Positions 52,639 through 61,831 of a DNA stretch of 64,000 nucleotides are shown here, one piece after another. Every line of letters begins with the position of its first letter. Position 1 is the stretch's first letter. Below the pieces are notes generated by a model that saw only the letters and a list, made by a program, of their open reading frames with translations, did not search any database and was not told the DNA's origin. The position numbers were made by a program, and so were the translations under genes. The stretch comes from Bacteroidales bacterium (lineage in GTDB: Bacteria > Bacteroidota > Bacteroidia > Bacteroidales > JAADGE01): positions 1 through 64,000 of the forward strand of contig JAKISF010000014.1 of NCBI GenBank assembly GCA_021648725.1. Direction: 5' to 3'.

Positions 52639-53142
52639 TTAATGATCGTGTCCGTGAGAATGAACGTGTTTGTGTTCCAGCTCTTGCTCGGTTGCTTCTC
52701 TTATATTTACAATTTTTCCTGTAAAGAACAGGTCTTCTCCTGCAAGCGGATGGTTGAAATCTAATTTTACAAGTTCGCCGGTTACCGAAATAACTTGTCC
52801 GTTAAACCGGTTTCCTTTATCATCTTGAAGCGGAATAACATTTCCTATATCCAATAAACCGGCTTCAATTTTTCCGTTTTGTTCAAATACATTTTTGGGT
52901 ATTTCAGATATATTTTCTTCATTTCTTACTCCGTACCCTTCTTCACTTGTTAATTTAAAGTTAAAAGTATCGCCTATTGATAATCCTGCTAAATTATCTT
53001 CAAACTTTTGAAGCATCATTCCGTTTCCGAATAAAAATTCTAAGGGTTTTTCTTCATAAGCTAAATCAATAATTTCTTCACTTTTTTCCTCAATCCTTAA
53101 TTCGTAACTTACTGCTACTACTTTATTTTTTTCTGTTTTCAT
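52639..53142 (-). CDS. slyD: SlyD-like FKBP-type peptidyl-prolyl isomerase
   Basis: 167 residues from the ATG at 53142 (an in-frame upstream start at 53166 would add eight). The FKBP domain with an inserted chaperone flap is seen in VVAVSYELRIEEKSEE, EFLFGNGMMLQKFEDNLAGL, GYGVRNEENISEIP and KLDFNHPLAGEDLFFTGKI. The last 12 residues are His-rich (EHKHVHSHGHDH), the metal-binding tail typical of SlyD, which handles nickel and other metals and helps fold or metallate enzymes. Confidence 0.92.
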   Translation of the reverse strand: MKTEKNKVVAVSYELRIEEKSEEIIDLAYEEKPLEFLFGNGMMLQKFEDNLAGLSIGDTFNFKLTSEEGYGVRNEENISEIPKNVFEQNGKIEAGLLDIGNVIPLQDDKGNRFNGQVISVTGELVKLDFNHPLAGEDLFFTGKIVNIREATEQELEHKHVHSHGHDH

Positions 53143-53243
53143 ATTTTTAATTTTTATAAGCGGCAAATATAGTTTTTTTATTTAAGGTGTGCAGAAACAG
53201 GAAAATATTCATAAATTTATTGTATTATTGGGAAAAAAAGAAG

Positions 53244-53600
53244 ATGAAAACATTAGTATTGGGAGCAAGCCCGAATCCTTCAAGGTATTCTTACAAAGCA
53301 GTAAGATTATTAAAAATGTATAACCATAAAGTTGTTCCCGTAGGTATAAAAAAAGGGGAAATTGAAAATCAAGAAATTACTTTAGGAAAGCCACAAATCG
53401 CAGATATTCACACAGTAACATTATATGTAGGTGCGGAAAAACAAGCAGATTATTACGATTATATTTTATCTTTAAAACCTGAAAGAATAATTTTTAATCC
53501 GGGAACCGAAAATGAAGAATTTATAAAAATTGCAAAAGAAAATGATATTAAAACTGTCGTAAATTGTACTTTAGTAATGCTTAATTCAGGTTTATTTTGA
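53244..53600 (+). CDS. CoA-binding domain protein (YccU-like)
   Basis: 118 residues from the ATG at 53244, a single Rossmann-like CoA-binding domain: TLVLGASPNPSRYSYKAV, VVPVGIKKGEIE, then FNPGTENEEFIKIAKENDI and VNCTLVMLNSG. It corresponds to the small YccU-type proteins, thought to bind CoA or acyl-CoA; no enzyme activity is known. Divergent from slyD. An upstream in-frame start at 53187 is not supported. Confidence 0.85.
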   Translation: MKTLVLGASPNPSRYSYKAVRLLKMYNHKVVPVGIKKGEIENQEITLGKPQIADIHTVTLYVGAEKQADYYDYILSLKPERIIFNPGTENEEFIKIAKENDIKTVVNCTLVMLNSGLF

Positions 53601-53626
53601 AAATAATATCAACTTTATAATCTGAA

Positions 53627-56551
53627 TTATTTAAAAAGTTCCAAAATATTTGTTTTTGTCATATTCTTTAAAGGATTGTTGTTGTTAATAAAAGTATCGG
53701 CAAGTTTGCTTTTTTTCTCTTGCAATTTTGAAATTTTTTCTTCAATCGTATTTTCGCTAATATACCTGTAAACCATAACTTTTTTGTCTTGTCCTATCCT
53801 GTGTGCCCTGTTAACGGCTTGTTTTTCTACTGCCGGATTCCACCATGGGTCGATAATAAAAACATAATCGGCTTCAGTTAAGTTTAAGCCTGTTCCGCCT
53901 GCTTTTATTGATATAAGAAAAACACGATTATCAGTATTATCTTGAAATTCTGAAATAACTTCTTCTCTTTTTTTTGTTTGCCCCGTAAGCTTTGAATATT
54001 TTATATTGTTTTTTTCAAAATAAGCGGCTAATAAATCTAAATGCTTTACAAACGATGAAAAAATTAATACTTTATGATTTTCGGAAGTTAAACTTTCAAT
54101 ATTTCTGATAATTTCATTAAACTTCCCGGATTCCCCTTCATATTTTTCATCAACTAAAACCGGATGATTTGAAATTTGCCTTAACTTTGTTAATGCACCC
54201 AAAACCTCAACCGAAAGTGATTTTTTTTCTCCGCTTTCAATCAGTCCGATAATTTTATTTCTTATTTTTGATTTTTCTTTCTCGTAATAACTTTTTTGTT
54301 CCTCATCTTGCTTGCAATAAATTGTTTGTTCCGTAAGCGGAGGCAAGTCTTTTGCAACTTCGTTTTTTGTACGTCTTAATAAAAAAGGATTAATAATTCT
54401 TTTTAACTTTTCCTCTTGAATTTCATTAGCTTGTTTTTCAATCGGCTTTATAAAAGTTTGATTAAAAAAGTTTTCATTCCCCAACATTCCGTTGTTTATA
54501 AAGTTCATTTGCGACCATAAATCTGTCAGAGAGTTTTCTATCGGTGTGCCGGTTAAAACTAATCTGTATTCCGAGTCTAATTCCAAAACAGCCTTGTAAG
54601 TTTTTGAATTAGAATTTTTTATAAATTGACTTTCGTCTAAAACCACATATAAAAATTCATGATTCTTTAATAAATCAATATCATTTCGAATTAATGCATA
54701 GCCGGCAAGTATTATATCATATTCATTAAAACGATTAATGTTTCGATGCCTGTTGCTGCCTTTATAAACTAAAACTTTTAACTTCGGAGCAAACTTTTTT
54801 ATTTCATTTTTCCAATTATGGATTAATGAAATCGGCATTACAATTAAACTTGCTTTTCTCTGAAATTCAGCAGGTTCAGAAGCCTTCTCTACGAAAAGAT
54901 TTAATTGAGATTGCTGTTTGGTTTCAATCGATTCTTTAATTCTGCTGTTTATTGTTTTTTGCAGCAAAGTTATTGTTTGCAATGTTTTTCCCAAGCCCAT
55001 ATCATCGGCAAGGCAACCTCCGAAGTTGTTTTCCTGTAAAAAATACATCCACTTTAAGCCGTCTTTTTGATAAGGTCGTAATTCTGCTTTTATATCTTCC
55101 GGAACTTCCGTTTCAAATTCATTAAAGTGAATTAATTTTGAAATGCTTTTTTTAAACTGCTTGTCAATTCCTTTTATTTCTGATTTTTTAAGTGCGTCAA
55201 AATGTGTTTTCCCGAGTTTTAATTTATCCGAATTTTTTTCACCAAACATAAATATTTCAGAATATTTTGCAAACCATTCATCAGGAATTATTGCAATTGT
55301 TTTATCGGGCAAAACAAATTCTCTTTTCTCTTTTAGAATGTGATTTCTTAGATTTATAAAGGGAATCTCAAATTTACCGAAAGATACTGTTCCGTAGATA
55401 TCAAACCAGTCTTTTTTCTTGCTTATTTTAATATTTGATGAAATTTTCTGAATGAAATACTCTTTTCTGTATAAATCTTGCTTAAAACTTACTCCGATTT
55501 CTGTAAATTTGTGCTTATTCTCACTCAGCCATTCAACAGTTTCTTGATATTGCAATTCTCTTGCTTTGGTTTTTGCATTAACTTTGAAGTTATTATCAGC
55601 TTGCAATATTAATCCTGTATTTTGTATTTTTTTTATAATCTTTTTCTCCCAACTTTCATTTCTGCTGAGTTTTGTGAATTCAAAGTTTATTTCGTCAAAC
55701 TCTAATTTGGTTTCAAATTTTTTTCCTGAATGGAAGGTTTCATTTTCATAATGAAAATAAAGCATAAAAGCTAAATCTCCTTTCCAATCTTTTTCAAGAA
55801 CAAGTTCTGCGGTTGCATCAATTCTTTTTTCTTTTATCAAAAAACCTTTAGAACTGACTTCAAATTTTTTAATTGCATTTATTCCGAAGGCTTCAAACCA
55901 CTTTCTTTCTGCCGATTTCGGAATGCTTATATGCGTTTTGTCAAAAAAAGGTTTCAGTTTTTTTCCGTCAATATCGGCAAAAGAATATAACTTACTGTCT
56001 AAAATCAAATTACACGGCTCATTACTTATTATCACAACTGATTTACCGAACAAATTAATTTCTTTTTCCTCATGTTTTACAGATAAAAAATATTTTGTTC
56101 CTGCTTCTTCTTTTTCAATATTAAAAACCGTTTTCGCAGGCTCTTTTTGTATGGTAATTAAATCTTCCTTATATAATGTATTGAATTTATCTTTTTTCAG
56201 ATACATAGGAATATCTGCCTCGCTTAACTTCTCAATAATTGTTATCAAACGCTTTTCAATAAACGGTCTTATGCGTTTTTCAATATCGTATTTTGAAACT
56301 GACTTAACAAATTCTAAAGCCTTTTTCTTTTTTGAAAAAATTCTTGCAAGATTCTGATCTGAATAACTTTCAATTGTTTTAATTATCCCTTTTTCTTCTT
56401 CCGTATATCGTTCAGGCTGGCGTTCAACATCAGGAAAAGATACATTTTCGGCAATTTCGATAAAATGTTTATTTTTCTTTTCCGTAAAATGGGCAGAAAA
56501 CACAAACCCGAAAGTATAATGTTCTCTTAAAAGTATTATCAATTCAGACAT
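53627..56551 (-). CDS. SNF2-family DNA helicase/translocase
   Basis: The 974-residue protein has an unusual N-terminal half (1 to about 490) without a known zinc or SWIM domain, then a SNF2 ATPase core: Q-motif area LRPYQKDGLKWMYFL, Walker A LADDMGLGKTLQ near residue 517, Walker B variant VLDESQFIKN near 637, TGTPIENSLTDLWSQM, and helicase C-terminal motifs ISIKAGGTGLNLTEADYV and RAHRIGQDKKV. It should move along double-stranded DNA or remodel protein-DNA complexes. I use the ATG at 56551; a TTG at 56566 overlaps a promoter-like TAAATTTG. Confidence 0.92.
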   Translation of the reverse strand: MSELIILLREHYTFGFVFSAHFTEKKNKHFIEIAENVSFPDVERQPERYTEEEKGIIKTIESYSDQNLARIFSKKKKALEFVKSVSKYDIEKRIRPFIEKRLITIIEKLSEADIPMYLKKDKFNTLYKEDLITIQKEPAKTVFNIEKEEAGTKYFLSVKHEEKEINLFGKSVVIISNEPCNLILDSKLYSFADIDGKKLKPFFDKTHISIPKSAERKWFEAFGINAIKKFEVSSKGFLIKEKRIDATAELVLEKDWKGDLAFMLYFHYENETFHSGKKFETKLEFDEINFEFTKLSRNESWEKKIIKKIQNTGLILQADNNFKVNAKTKARELQYQETVEWLSENKHKFTEIGVSFKQDLYRKEYFIQKISSNIKISKKKDWFDIYGTVSFGKFEIPFINLRNHILKEKREFVLPDKTIAIIPDEWFAKYSEIFMFGEKNSDKLKLGKTHFDALKKSEIKGIDKQFKKSISKLIHFNEFETEVPEDIKAELRPYQKDGLKWMYFLQENNFGGCLADDMGLGKTLQTITLLQKTINSRIKESIETKQQSQLNLFVEKASEPAEFQRKASLIVMPISLIHNWKNEIKKFAPKLKVLVYKGSNRHRNINRFNEYDIILAGYALIRNDIDLLKNHEFLYVVLDESQFIKNSNSKTYKAVLELDSEYRLVLTGTPIENSLTDLWSQMNFINNGMLGNENFFNQTFIKPIEKQANEIQEEKLKRIINPFLLRRTKNEVAKDLPPLTEQTIYCKQDEEQKSYYEKEKSKIRNKIIGLIESGEKKSLSVEVLGALTKLRQISNHPVLVDEKYEGESGKFNEIIRNIESLTSENHKVLIFSSFVKHLDLLAAYFEKNNIKYSKLTGQTKKREEVISEFQDNTDNRVFLISIKAGGTGLNLTEADYVFIIDPWWNPAVEKQAVNRAHRIGQDKKVMVYRYISENTIEEKISKLQEKKSKLADTFINNNNPLKNMTKTNILELFK

Positions 56552-56665
56552 TATGTTTTTTGACAAATTTAACCGGTAAAGTTAAAGAAAGTTTATAAAT
56601 CAAAGCAGAAAAAATCAAGCTTATTTTCATTTTTTTCATAATTGCAATTGAGCTAAAAAAACAAC

Positions 56666-58177
56666 TTAATTAGCATCTGCCCATTCCGGAAAAACATTCA
56701 TGTCAATATCAAAAACAGATTGCCCCCAGTAATACATTGCAAGCGTAACGATTATTACACCTATTATGTTCAGAATAAATCCGGTTCGCATCATATCTTT
56801 AATGCGGATTTTGTTTGTGCCGAAAACAATAGCATTGGGAGGCGTTGCAACCGGCAGCATAAAAGCTAAAGATGCAGCCATTGTTGCAGGAATCATAAAA
56901 ATTAAAGGATTTATTTTAACTGACATAGCTAAGCCTGCAAGAATAGGTAAAATCATTTCCGTAGTTGCTGTATTTGAAGTCAACTCAGTTAAAAATGACA
57001 TAAAAAATGTTATCGACAATATTAAAATTAAGGGATGAACTTCTGCCAATCCTTTCATTTGCTCACCGAACCAAACAGCAAAACCGCTCTCGGCAAAACC
57101 TTGTGCCAAAGCAAATCCGCCGCCGAAAAGCAAAACAATATGCCAAGGCAGTTTTCGTATAGAATCTGCCTCTAATATCCTTTCTCCTTTTTTTGATTTT
57201 GAAGGAACTATAAACAAAATAACAGCAATTACTATTGCAACCGTTCCGTCATTTATAAACTTCGGATTTTTAAAAAGTGATGACCATCCGGGAATCGTAA
57301 AACTTTCAATTGTTATTCCTGAGCGAAAAATCCACAATAATGCTAATGTAACAAATGCTGTAAAAACAACATTTTCCTCAAAGCTTGCTTTTCCGAGTTC
57401 TTTGTATTGTTTTCTGAAAAAATCTTTTCCAATATTTATTGATTTCGAACTTGTTCGATACATTAAATATAAAACCGACCATGCAGCAAAAAGCATAAAC
57501 AAACTTACAGGCAAAGCAAACACAAACCATTGCGAAAATGAAATTTCGGGTGCATTCGGGAAAATAATCGCAAAAATTCTTGAAAATGATAAATTCGGCG
57601 GTGTACCTATTAGTGTTGCAATTCCGCCGACTGATGCTGCATAAGCAATACCGAGCAACAAACTTAAAGAATATTTTCGAGCATCTTTTTTGTTCAAAAT
57701 CTCATTAAATTTTGAAATTATTGAAATTGCAACCGGCACCATCATCATAGCAGTTGCGGTATTTGACATCCACATTGATAAAAATGCAGTTGCAAACATA
57801 AATCCGAACAGAATTTTTCCGTGTCCGGTTCCCGTGAGTAATAATATTTTTAATGCAATTCGTTTATGCAAATTATGTTTTTCCATTGCCATAGCAACCA
57901 AAAAACCGCCGATAAATAAAAAGATAATATGATTAAAATAAACAGAAGAAACTGCTTTACCGTTCATAATTCCGAGCAAAGGAAACAGGGCAACCGGCAA
58001 AAGTGCCGTAACGGCAATCGGAATCGCTTCCGTTACCCACCAAACCGCCATTAAAACGGCAATGGCAAGTGTTGCGGTAATTTCGGGATTTTGCGGGTCA
58101 AGGTCAGCAAAAATCAATATAAATATTGCTGATAATGAGCCGATTATTAAACCGATGGTTTTTGTCGGGAATTTCAT
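56666..58177 (-). CDS. SLC13/DASS-family sodium-dependent anion transporter
   Basis: The 503-residue protein has about 11-12 helices and the paired substrate and sodium motifs of the family, MSNTATAMMMVPVA and TSNTATTEMILPIL, with ATLIGTPPNLSF and VATPPNAIVFGTNKI. It should import a dicarboxylate such as succinate, malate or aspartate with sodium. It starts 7 bp after the DPP11 gene's stop and so belongs to that operon, which suggests an acidic amino acid or related acid as substrate (inference). Confidence 0.92.
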   Translation of the reverse strand: MKFPTKTIGLIIGSLSAIFILIFADLDPQNPEITATLAIAVLMAVWWVTEAIPIAVTALLPVALFPLLGIMNGKAVSSVYFNHIIFLFIGGFLVAMAMEKHNLHKRIALKILLLTGTGHGKILFGFMFATAFLSMWMSNTATAMMMVPVAISIISKFNEILNKKDARKYSLSLLLGIAYAASVGGIATLIGTPPNLSFSRIFAIIFPNAPEISFSQWFVFALPVSLFMLFAAWSVLYLMYRTSSKSINIGKDFFRKQYKELGKASFEENVVFTAFVTLALLWIFRSGITIESFTIPGWSSLFKNPKFINDGTVAIVIAVILFIVPSKSKKGERILEADSIRKLPWHIVLLFGGGFALAQGFAESGFAVWFGEQMKGLAEVHPLILILSITFFMSFLTELTSNTATTEMILPILAGLAMSVKINPLIFMIPATMAASLAFMLPVATPPNAIVFGTNKIRIKDMMRTGFILNIIGVIIVTLAMYYWGQSVFDIDMNVFPEWADAN

Positions 58178-58184
58178 TTTTTAT

Positions 58185-60353
58185 TTACTCTACAATCGTC
58201 ATTTCTTCAACCAAATGCGAAGCTCCTGCAAATTTATCAATTATAAAAAGAACGTAACGAATATCAAGGGTTATATTTCTGCATTGATCAGGATCATACA
58301 TTATATCACTCATTGTGCCTTCCCAATTACGATCGAAATTTACGCCTATTAATTCTCCGTTTCCGTTAATGACGGGACTTCCTGAATTTCCGCCTGTTGT
58401 ATGATTTGATGCTATAAAACAAATGTGCATTTCTCCGTTTTCAGCATATCTTCCGTAATCTTTATTGTTATATAATTCTTTTAACTTATCCGGTACATCG
58501 TAATCATAAATTTCAGGGTTATCTTTTTCAATAACTCCTTTTAAAGTTGTATAGTATTGGTATTTTACACCGTCTTTCGGTTCATAAGTATCAACTTGTC
58601 CGTATGCAATTCGTAAAGTTGAATTTGCATCAGGATAGAATATTTTATTTGTGTCGGCTTCCATTAATGCTTGCATATAAAAGCGTTTTTTCTTATCAAT
58701 TTGAGTTGTATATTTTTCGGTAAAAGGTGTTATTTTTGTGTAATACACATTTACAAAATCATAAAAAAAGTTGTAAGCAGGTGTGTTTTTTATTTTTTCA
58801 ATATTTTCTGAACCATAGCTGAATTTCTCCATGAATTCATTAAATTTTTCTTGGTTTAAGAAGAAAGTGTTAGCAAAGTAATAATCTGTATAATAATCGA
58901 TTATATCTTTTTTGCTTAAATCAAAATGATTAAATGTTTCAAATATGTTCATAATTTCGGGTTGAAATTGTTCTCCTGCGTTTTCATAATAAAGCTTAAA
59001 TAAAACTTTAAATAATTTCTTATCGGTTTCTTGATTGTAATCTTTAAAAAATTTTGTTGCATATTTTTTTACCGATTCAATATCTTCTTCGGTATTTTTT
59101 TCTCCTTTTCTTACTAAACTTGCCATTTTTGAACTGAACTTTACACTTTCCATTCTCCAAATTGCTTCATAAAAATATTCTTCCGCTAAAAAATACGGAG
59201 TATATTCGGCATATAATTTTTTGAAATCGGGTAATAAATGTCCGTATTTTGCTATTCGGTCTTTGCTGCCGTTTATCCATTTAATTAGTTGTTCTTCGGT
59301 TGCTTCTTTTTTTGCAACTGCATTTAAAATCTCCAAACCTCTGTTTTCTCCCAACCATTTTTTCCAATAATTTGAAACACCTGCATATTTTGCAGAATAT
59401 TTTATTCTTACTGCCGGATCTTTTTCCATATCAGCACTCATAATATCAATTATGTTTTGGCGGATATTAATTCTGTGCGGATTTATTTTGTTCTTAATCA
59501 TGTCAACGGCATAAGAAGTAAGATATTCTTGTGTTCTTCCGGGATAACCGAAAACCATTGTAAAATCACCTTTTTTAACACCTTTTATTGAAACCGGGAA
59601 GTGTTTAATCGGTTTAAAAGGAACATTATTTTCCGAATATTCGGCAGGTTCATTGTTTTCATCAGCATAAATTCTGAATAAAGAAAAATCACCGGTATGT
59701 CGAGGCCACATCCAATTGTCAGTATCTCCTCCGAATTTACCTATTGCAGAAGGCGGTGCTCCTACCAAGCGAACATCTTTATAAACTTTTTGAACGAATA
59801 AAAAGTATTGGTTTCCGTAGAAAAAGGGTTTAACTTTAATTTTATAGTCATTTCCTTCTGCCGCTTTTTCTTCTGCTGCTTTAATATTTTCTTCAATTAA
59901 TTTTTCTCGGTCTTCGTCTTTCATATCGTCTGTAATACCTGCAAGAATTTTAGAAGTTACGTCTTCCATTCTTACAAGAAAGGTTACGGTTAAATTTTCG
60001 TTGGGAAGTTCTTCTTTATCAGACATTGCCCAAAAGCCGTTTGTCAAATAGTCATTTTCCAACGAGCTGTGTGATTGAATGTTATAATAACCGCAATGAT
60101 GGTTTGTAAGAATTAAACCTCTGTCAGAAATAAGTTCTGCCGTGCAACCTCCTCCGAAAATTATTACTGCATCTTTCATGCTTGCTTGATTAATGCTGTA
60201 TATATCTTCAGCCGTAAGTTTAAAGCCTTTCTTTTGCATTTTATCAATATTATATTTTTTAAGAAAAAGAGGAATCCACATTCCTTCATCAGCTTTTAGA
60301 TTTGAAACTGCAATTATTAAAATTGCTAATGTTGTTGATATTATTTTTTTCAT
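58185..60353 (-). CDS. dpp11: S46 dipeptidyl-peptidase, DPP11 type (acidic P1)
   Basis: 722 residues with a signal peptide (AVSNLKA-like, about 21 residues), so periplasmic. The catalytic His lies in TNHHCGYY (about residue 85), an Asp near 227 (FRIYADEN), and the Ser in GGNSGSPVI (about 655). Eighteen residues after that Ser is Arg (VNFDRNWEG), the position (Arg673) that in Porphyromonas gingivalis DPP11 selects Asp or Glu before the cut; DPP7 has Gly there. It releases dipeptides ending in acidic residues from peptide N-termini. First gene of an operon with the SLC13 transporter and divergent from an aspartyl aminopeptidase. Confidence 0.9.
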   Translation of the reverse strand: MKKIISTTLAILIIAVSNLKADEGMWIPLFLKKYNIDKMQKKGFKLTAEDIYSINQASMKDAVIIFGGGCTAELISDRGLILTNHHCGYYNIQSHSSLENDYLTNGFWAMSDKEELPNENLTVTFLVRMEDVTSKILAGITDDMKDEDREKLIEENIKAAEEKAAEGNDYKIKVKPFFYGNQYFLFVQKVYKDVRLVGAPPSAIGKFGGDTDNWMWPRHTGDFSLFRIYADENNEPAEYSENNVPFKPIKHFPVSIKGVKKGDFTMVFGYPGRTQEYLTSYAVDMIKNKINPHRINIRQNIIDIMSADMEKDPAVRIKYSAKYAGVSNYWKKWLGENRGLEILNAVAKKEATEEQLIKWINGSKDRIAKYGHLLPDFKKLYAEYTPYFLAEEYFYEAIWRMESVKFSSKMASLVRKGEKNTEEDIESVKKYATKFFKDYNQETDKKLFKVLFKLYYENAGEQFQPEIMNIFETFNHFDLSKKDIIDYYTDYYFANTFFLNQEKFNEFMEKFSYGSENIEKIKNTPAYNFFYDFVNVYYTKITPFTEKYTTQIDKKKRFYMQALMEADTNKIFYPDANSTLRIAYGQVDTYEPKDGVKYQYYTTLKGVIEKDNPEIYDYDVPDKLKELYNNKDYGRYAENGEMHICFIASNHTTGGNSGSPVINGNGELIGVNFDRNWEGTMSDIMYDPDQCRNITLDIRYVLFIIDKFAGASHLVEEMTIVE

Positions 60354-60382
60354 GTTTTAAAATATTTTTGAGTTTTAAAGTT

Positions 60383-60390
60383 CAAATATA
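60383..60390 (-). promoter_or_regulatory. -7 box candidate of the dpp11 operon
   Basis: On the minus strand TATATTTG (plus-strand CAAATATA), 29 bp before the dpp11 start. The -33 element is not clear. Confidence 0.45.
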
Positions 60391-60497
60391 GAAATTTTGA
60401 ATGATTAGACATAAATATTCAGACAAGGATAAATTTATTGAGCATAAAAAGGTAATATAAAACAGGAAAACTTGTTTTATTTATACCAAACAATGAT

Positions 60498-60505
60498 TAT
60501 ATTTG
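60498..60505 (+). promoter_or_regulatory. -7 box candidate of the M18 peptidase gene
   Basis: TATATTTG, 27 bp before the ATG at 60533. A TTG lies at 60472-60474, 23 bases upstream, slightly beyond the usual spacing. Its own last bases (TTG) could be taken for a false start at 60503. Confidence 0.45.
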
Positions 60506-60532
60506 TTGAAAATTTTCAAAAACCTTAAATTA

Positions 60533-61831
60533 ATGGAAACTACAATAAAATTTGCAAATGATTTAATTGACTTTTTATATGAAAGTCCGACAGCTTTTCA
60601 AGCCGTAAGAAATGTTAAAGCTGCCTTAATAAGAAAAGGATTTAAACAACTTCACAGAGGCGAAAGTTGGAATTTAGAAAAAGGAGGAAGGTATTTCACA
60701 ACAAAAAATGCGTCTTCTTTAGTTGCTTTTATTGTAGGAACCGGAGAAATTGAAAAAGAAGGTTACAGAATTATTGCTGCACATACAGATTCGCCTGCTT
60801 TAAAAATAAAACCTTCGCCTGAAATGACCGGTCAGGGAAATTACTTAAAATTGAATGTTGAAACATACGGAGGTCCTATTTTAAGTACTTGGATGGACAG
60901 ACCACTTTCTCTTGCCGGCAGAGTTTCGCTGAAAAGTGAAAACGTAATGCGACCGGAAGTTAAATACATAAATATTCGGAAACCTATAATGGTTATACCA
61001 AATTTGGCAATACATCTTAACAGAACAATTAATGAAAGCAAGGAATATAACAAGCAAAAAGATATGTTACCGATTTTAAGATTAGTTGAGGAAAAGTTTG
61101 AAAAAGACAACTATCTTAAAAACCTTCTTGCCAAATATTTACATGTTGAAAATGATAAAATAATGGACTTTGACTTAAATTTATACGAATTTGAGAGGGG
61201 TTCAATAATAGGAGAAAATAATGATTTTATTTCAGCCGGAAGAATTGATGATTTATCGATGGTTCATGCCGGAATTGATGCTTTATTTAACAGCAGAACT
61301 GCAAAATCAACAAATGTTATGATTTGCTTTGATAACGAAGAAGTAGGGAGTGAAACAAAACAAGGAGCAGCTTCTCCGTTTTTAAAAGATGTTTTAAAAA
61401 GAGTTACTTGGGCACAAAGCACACAAAGAGATGCTTTTTACAGAGCAAAAATTAATTCTTTCGGAATTTCTGCTGATAATGCTCATGCAATTCATCCGAA
61501 TTTACCCGAAAATTATGACCCTGTTTTGCAACCTAAAATGAATGAGGGACCTGTTATTAAAGTAAATGCAAATCAAAAATATACAACAGATGCTTTATCA
61601 TCGGCAACATTTCAAATGCTGTGCGAAAAAGCCGGTGTTCCTGTTCAAATGTATGTAAATAAATCTGATATTGCGGGTGGCTCAACATTAGGAAGTATAT
61701 CATCAACACAGTTGGATATACGAATGGTTGACGTTGGCAATGCAATGCTTGCAATGCACTCAATAAGAGAGCTGTGCGGCGTTAAGGACCATTACTATAT
61801 GAAACAAGTTTTTGATGAGTTTTATAAATAA
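60533..61831 (+). CDS. apeB: M18 family aspartyl aminopeptidase
   Basis: 432 residues from the ATG at 60533, the normal size of M18 enzymes, which remove N-terminal Asp and Glu in the cytoplasm with two zinc ions. Metal and active-site motifs are AAHTDSPALKIKP, SAGRIDDLSMVHAG, CFDNEEVGSETKQGA, ISADNAHAIHPN and the C-terminal MLAMHSIRELCG. The gene is divergent from dpp11; both products act on acidic residues, one on dipeptides in the periplasm and one on N-termini in the cytoplasm. Confidence 0.93.
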   Translation: METTIKFANDLIDFLYESPTAFQAVRNVKAALIRKGFKQLHRGESWNLEKGGRYFTTKNASSLVAFIVGTGEIEKEGYRIIAAHTDSPALKIKPSPEMTGQGNYLKLNVETYGGPILSTWMDRPLSLAGRVSLKSENVMRPEVKYINIRKPIMVIPNLAIHLNRTINESKEYNKQKDMLPILRLVEEKFEKDNYLKNLLAKYLHVENDKIMDFDLNLYEFERGSIIGENNDFISAGRIDDLSMVHAGIDALFNSRTAKSTNVMICFDNEEVGSETKQGAASPFLKDVLKRVTWAQSTQRDAFYRAKINSFGISADNAHAIHPNLPENYDPVLQPKMNEGPVIKVNANQKYTTDALSSATFQMLCEKAGVPVQMYVNKSDIAGGSTLGSISSTQLDIRMVDVGNAMLAMHSIRELCGVKDHYYMKQVFDEFYK

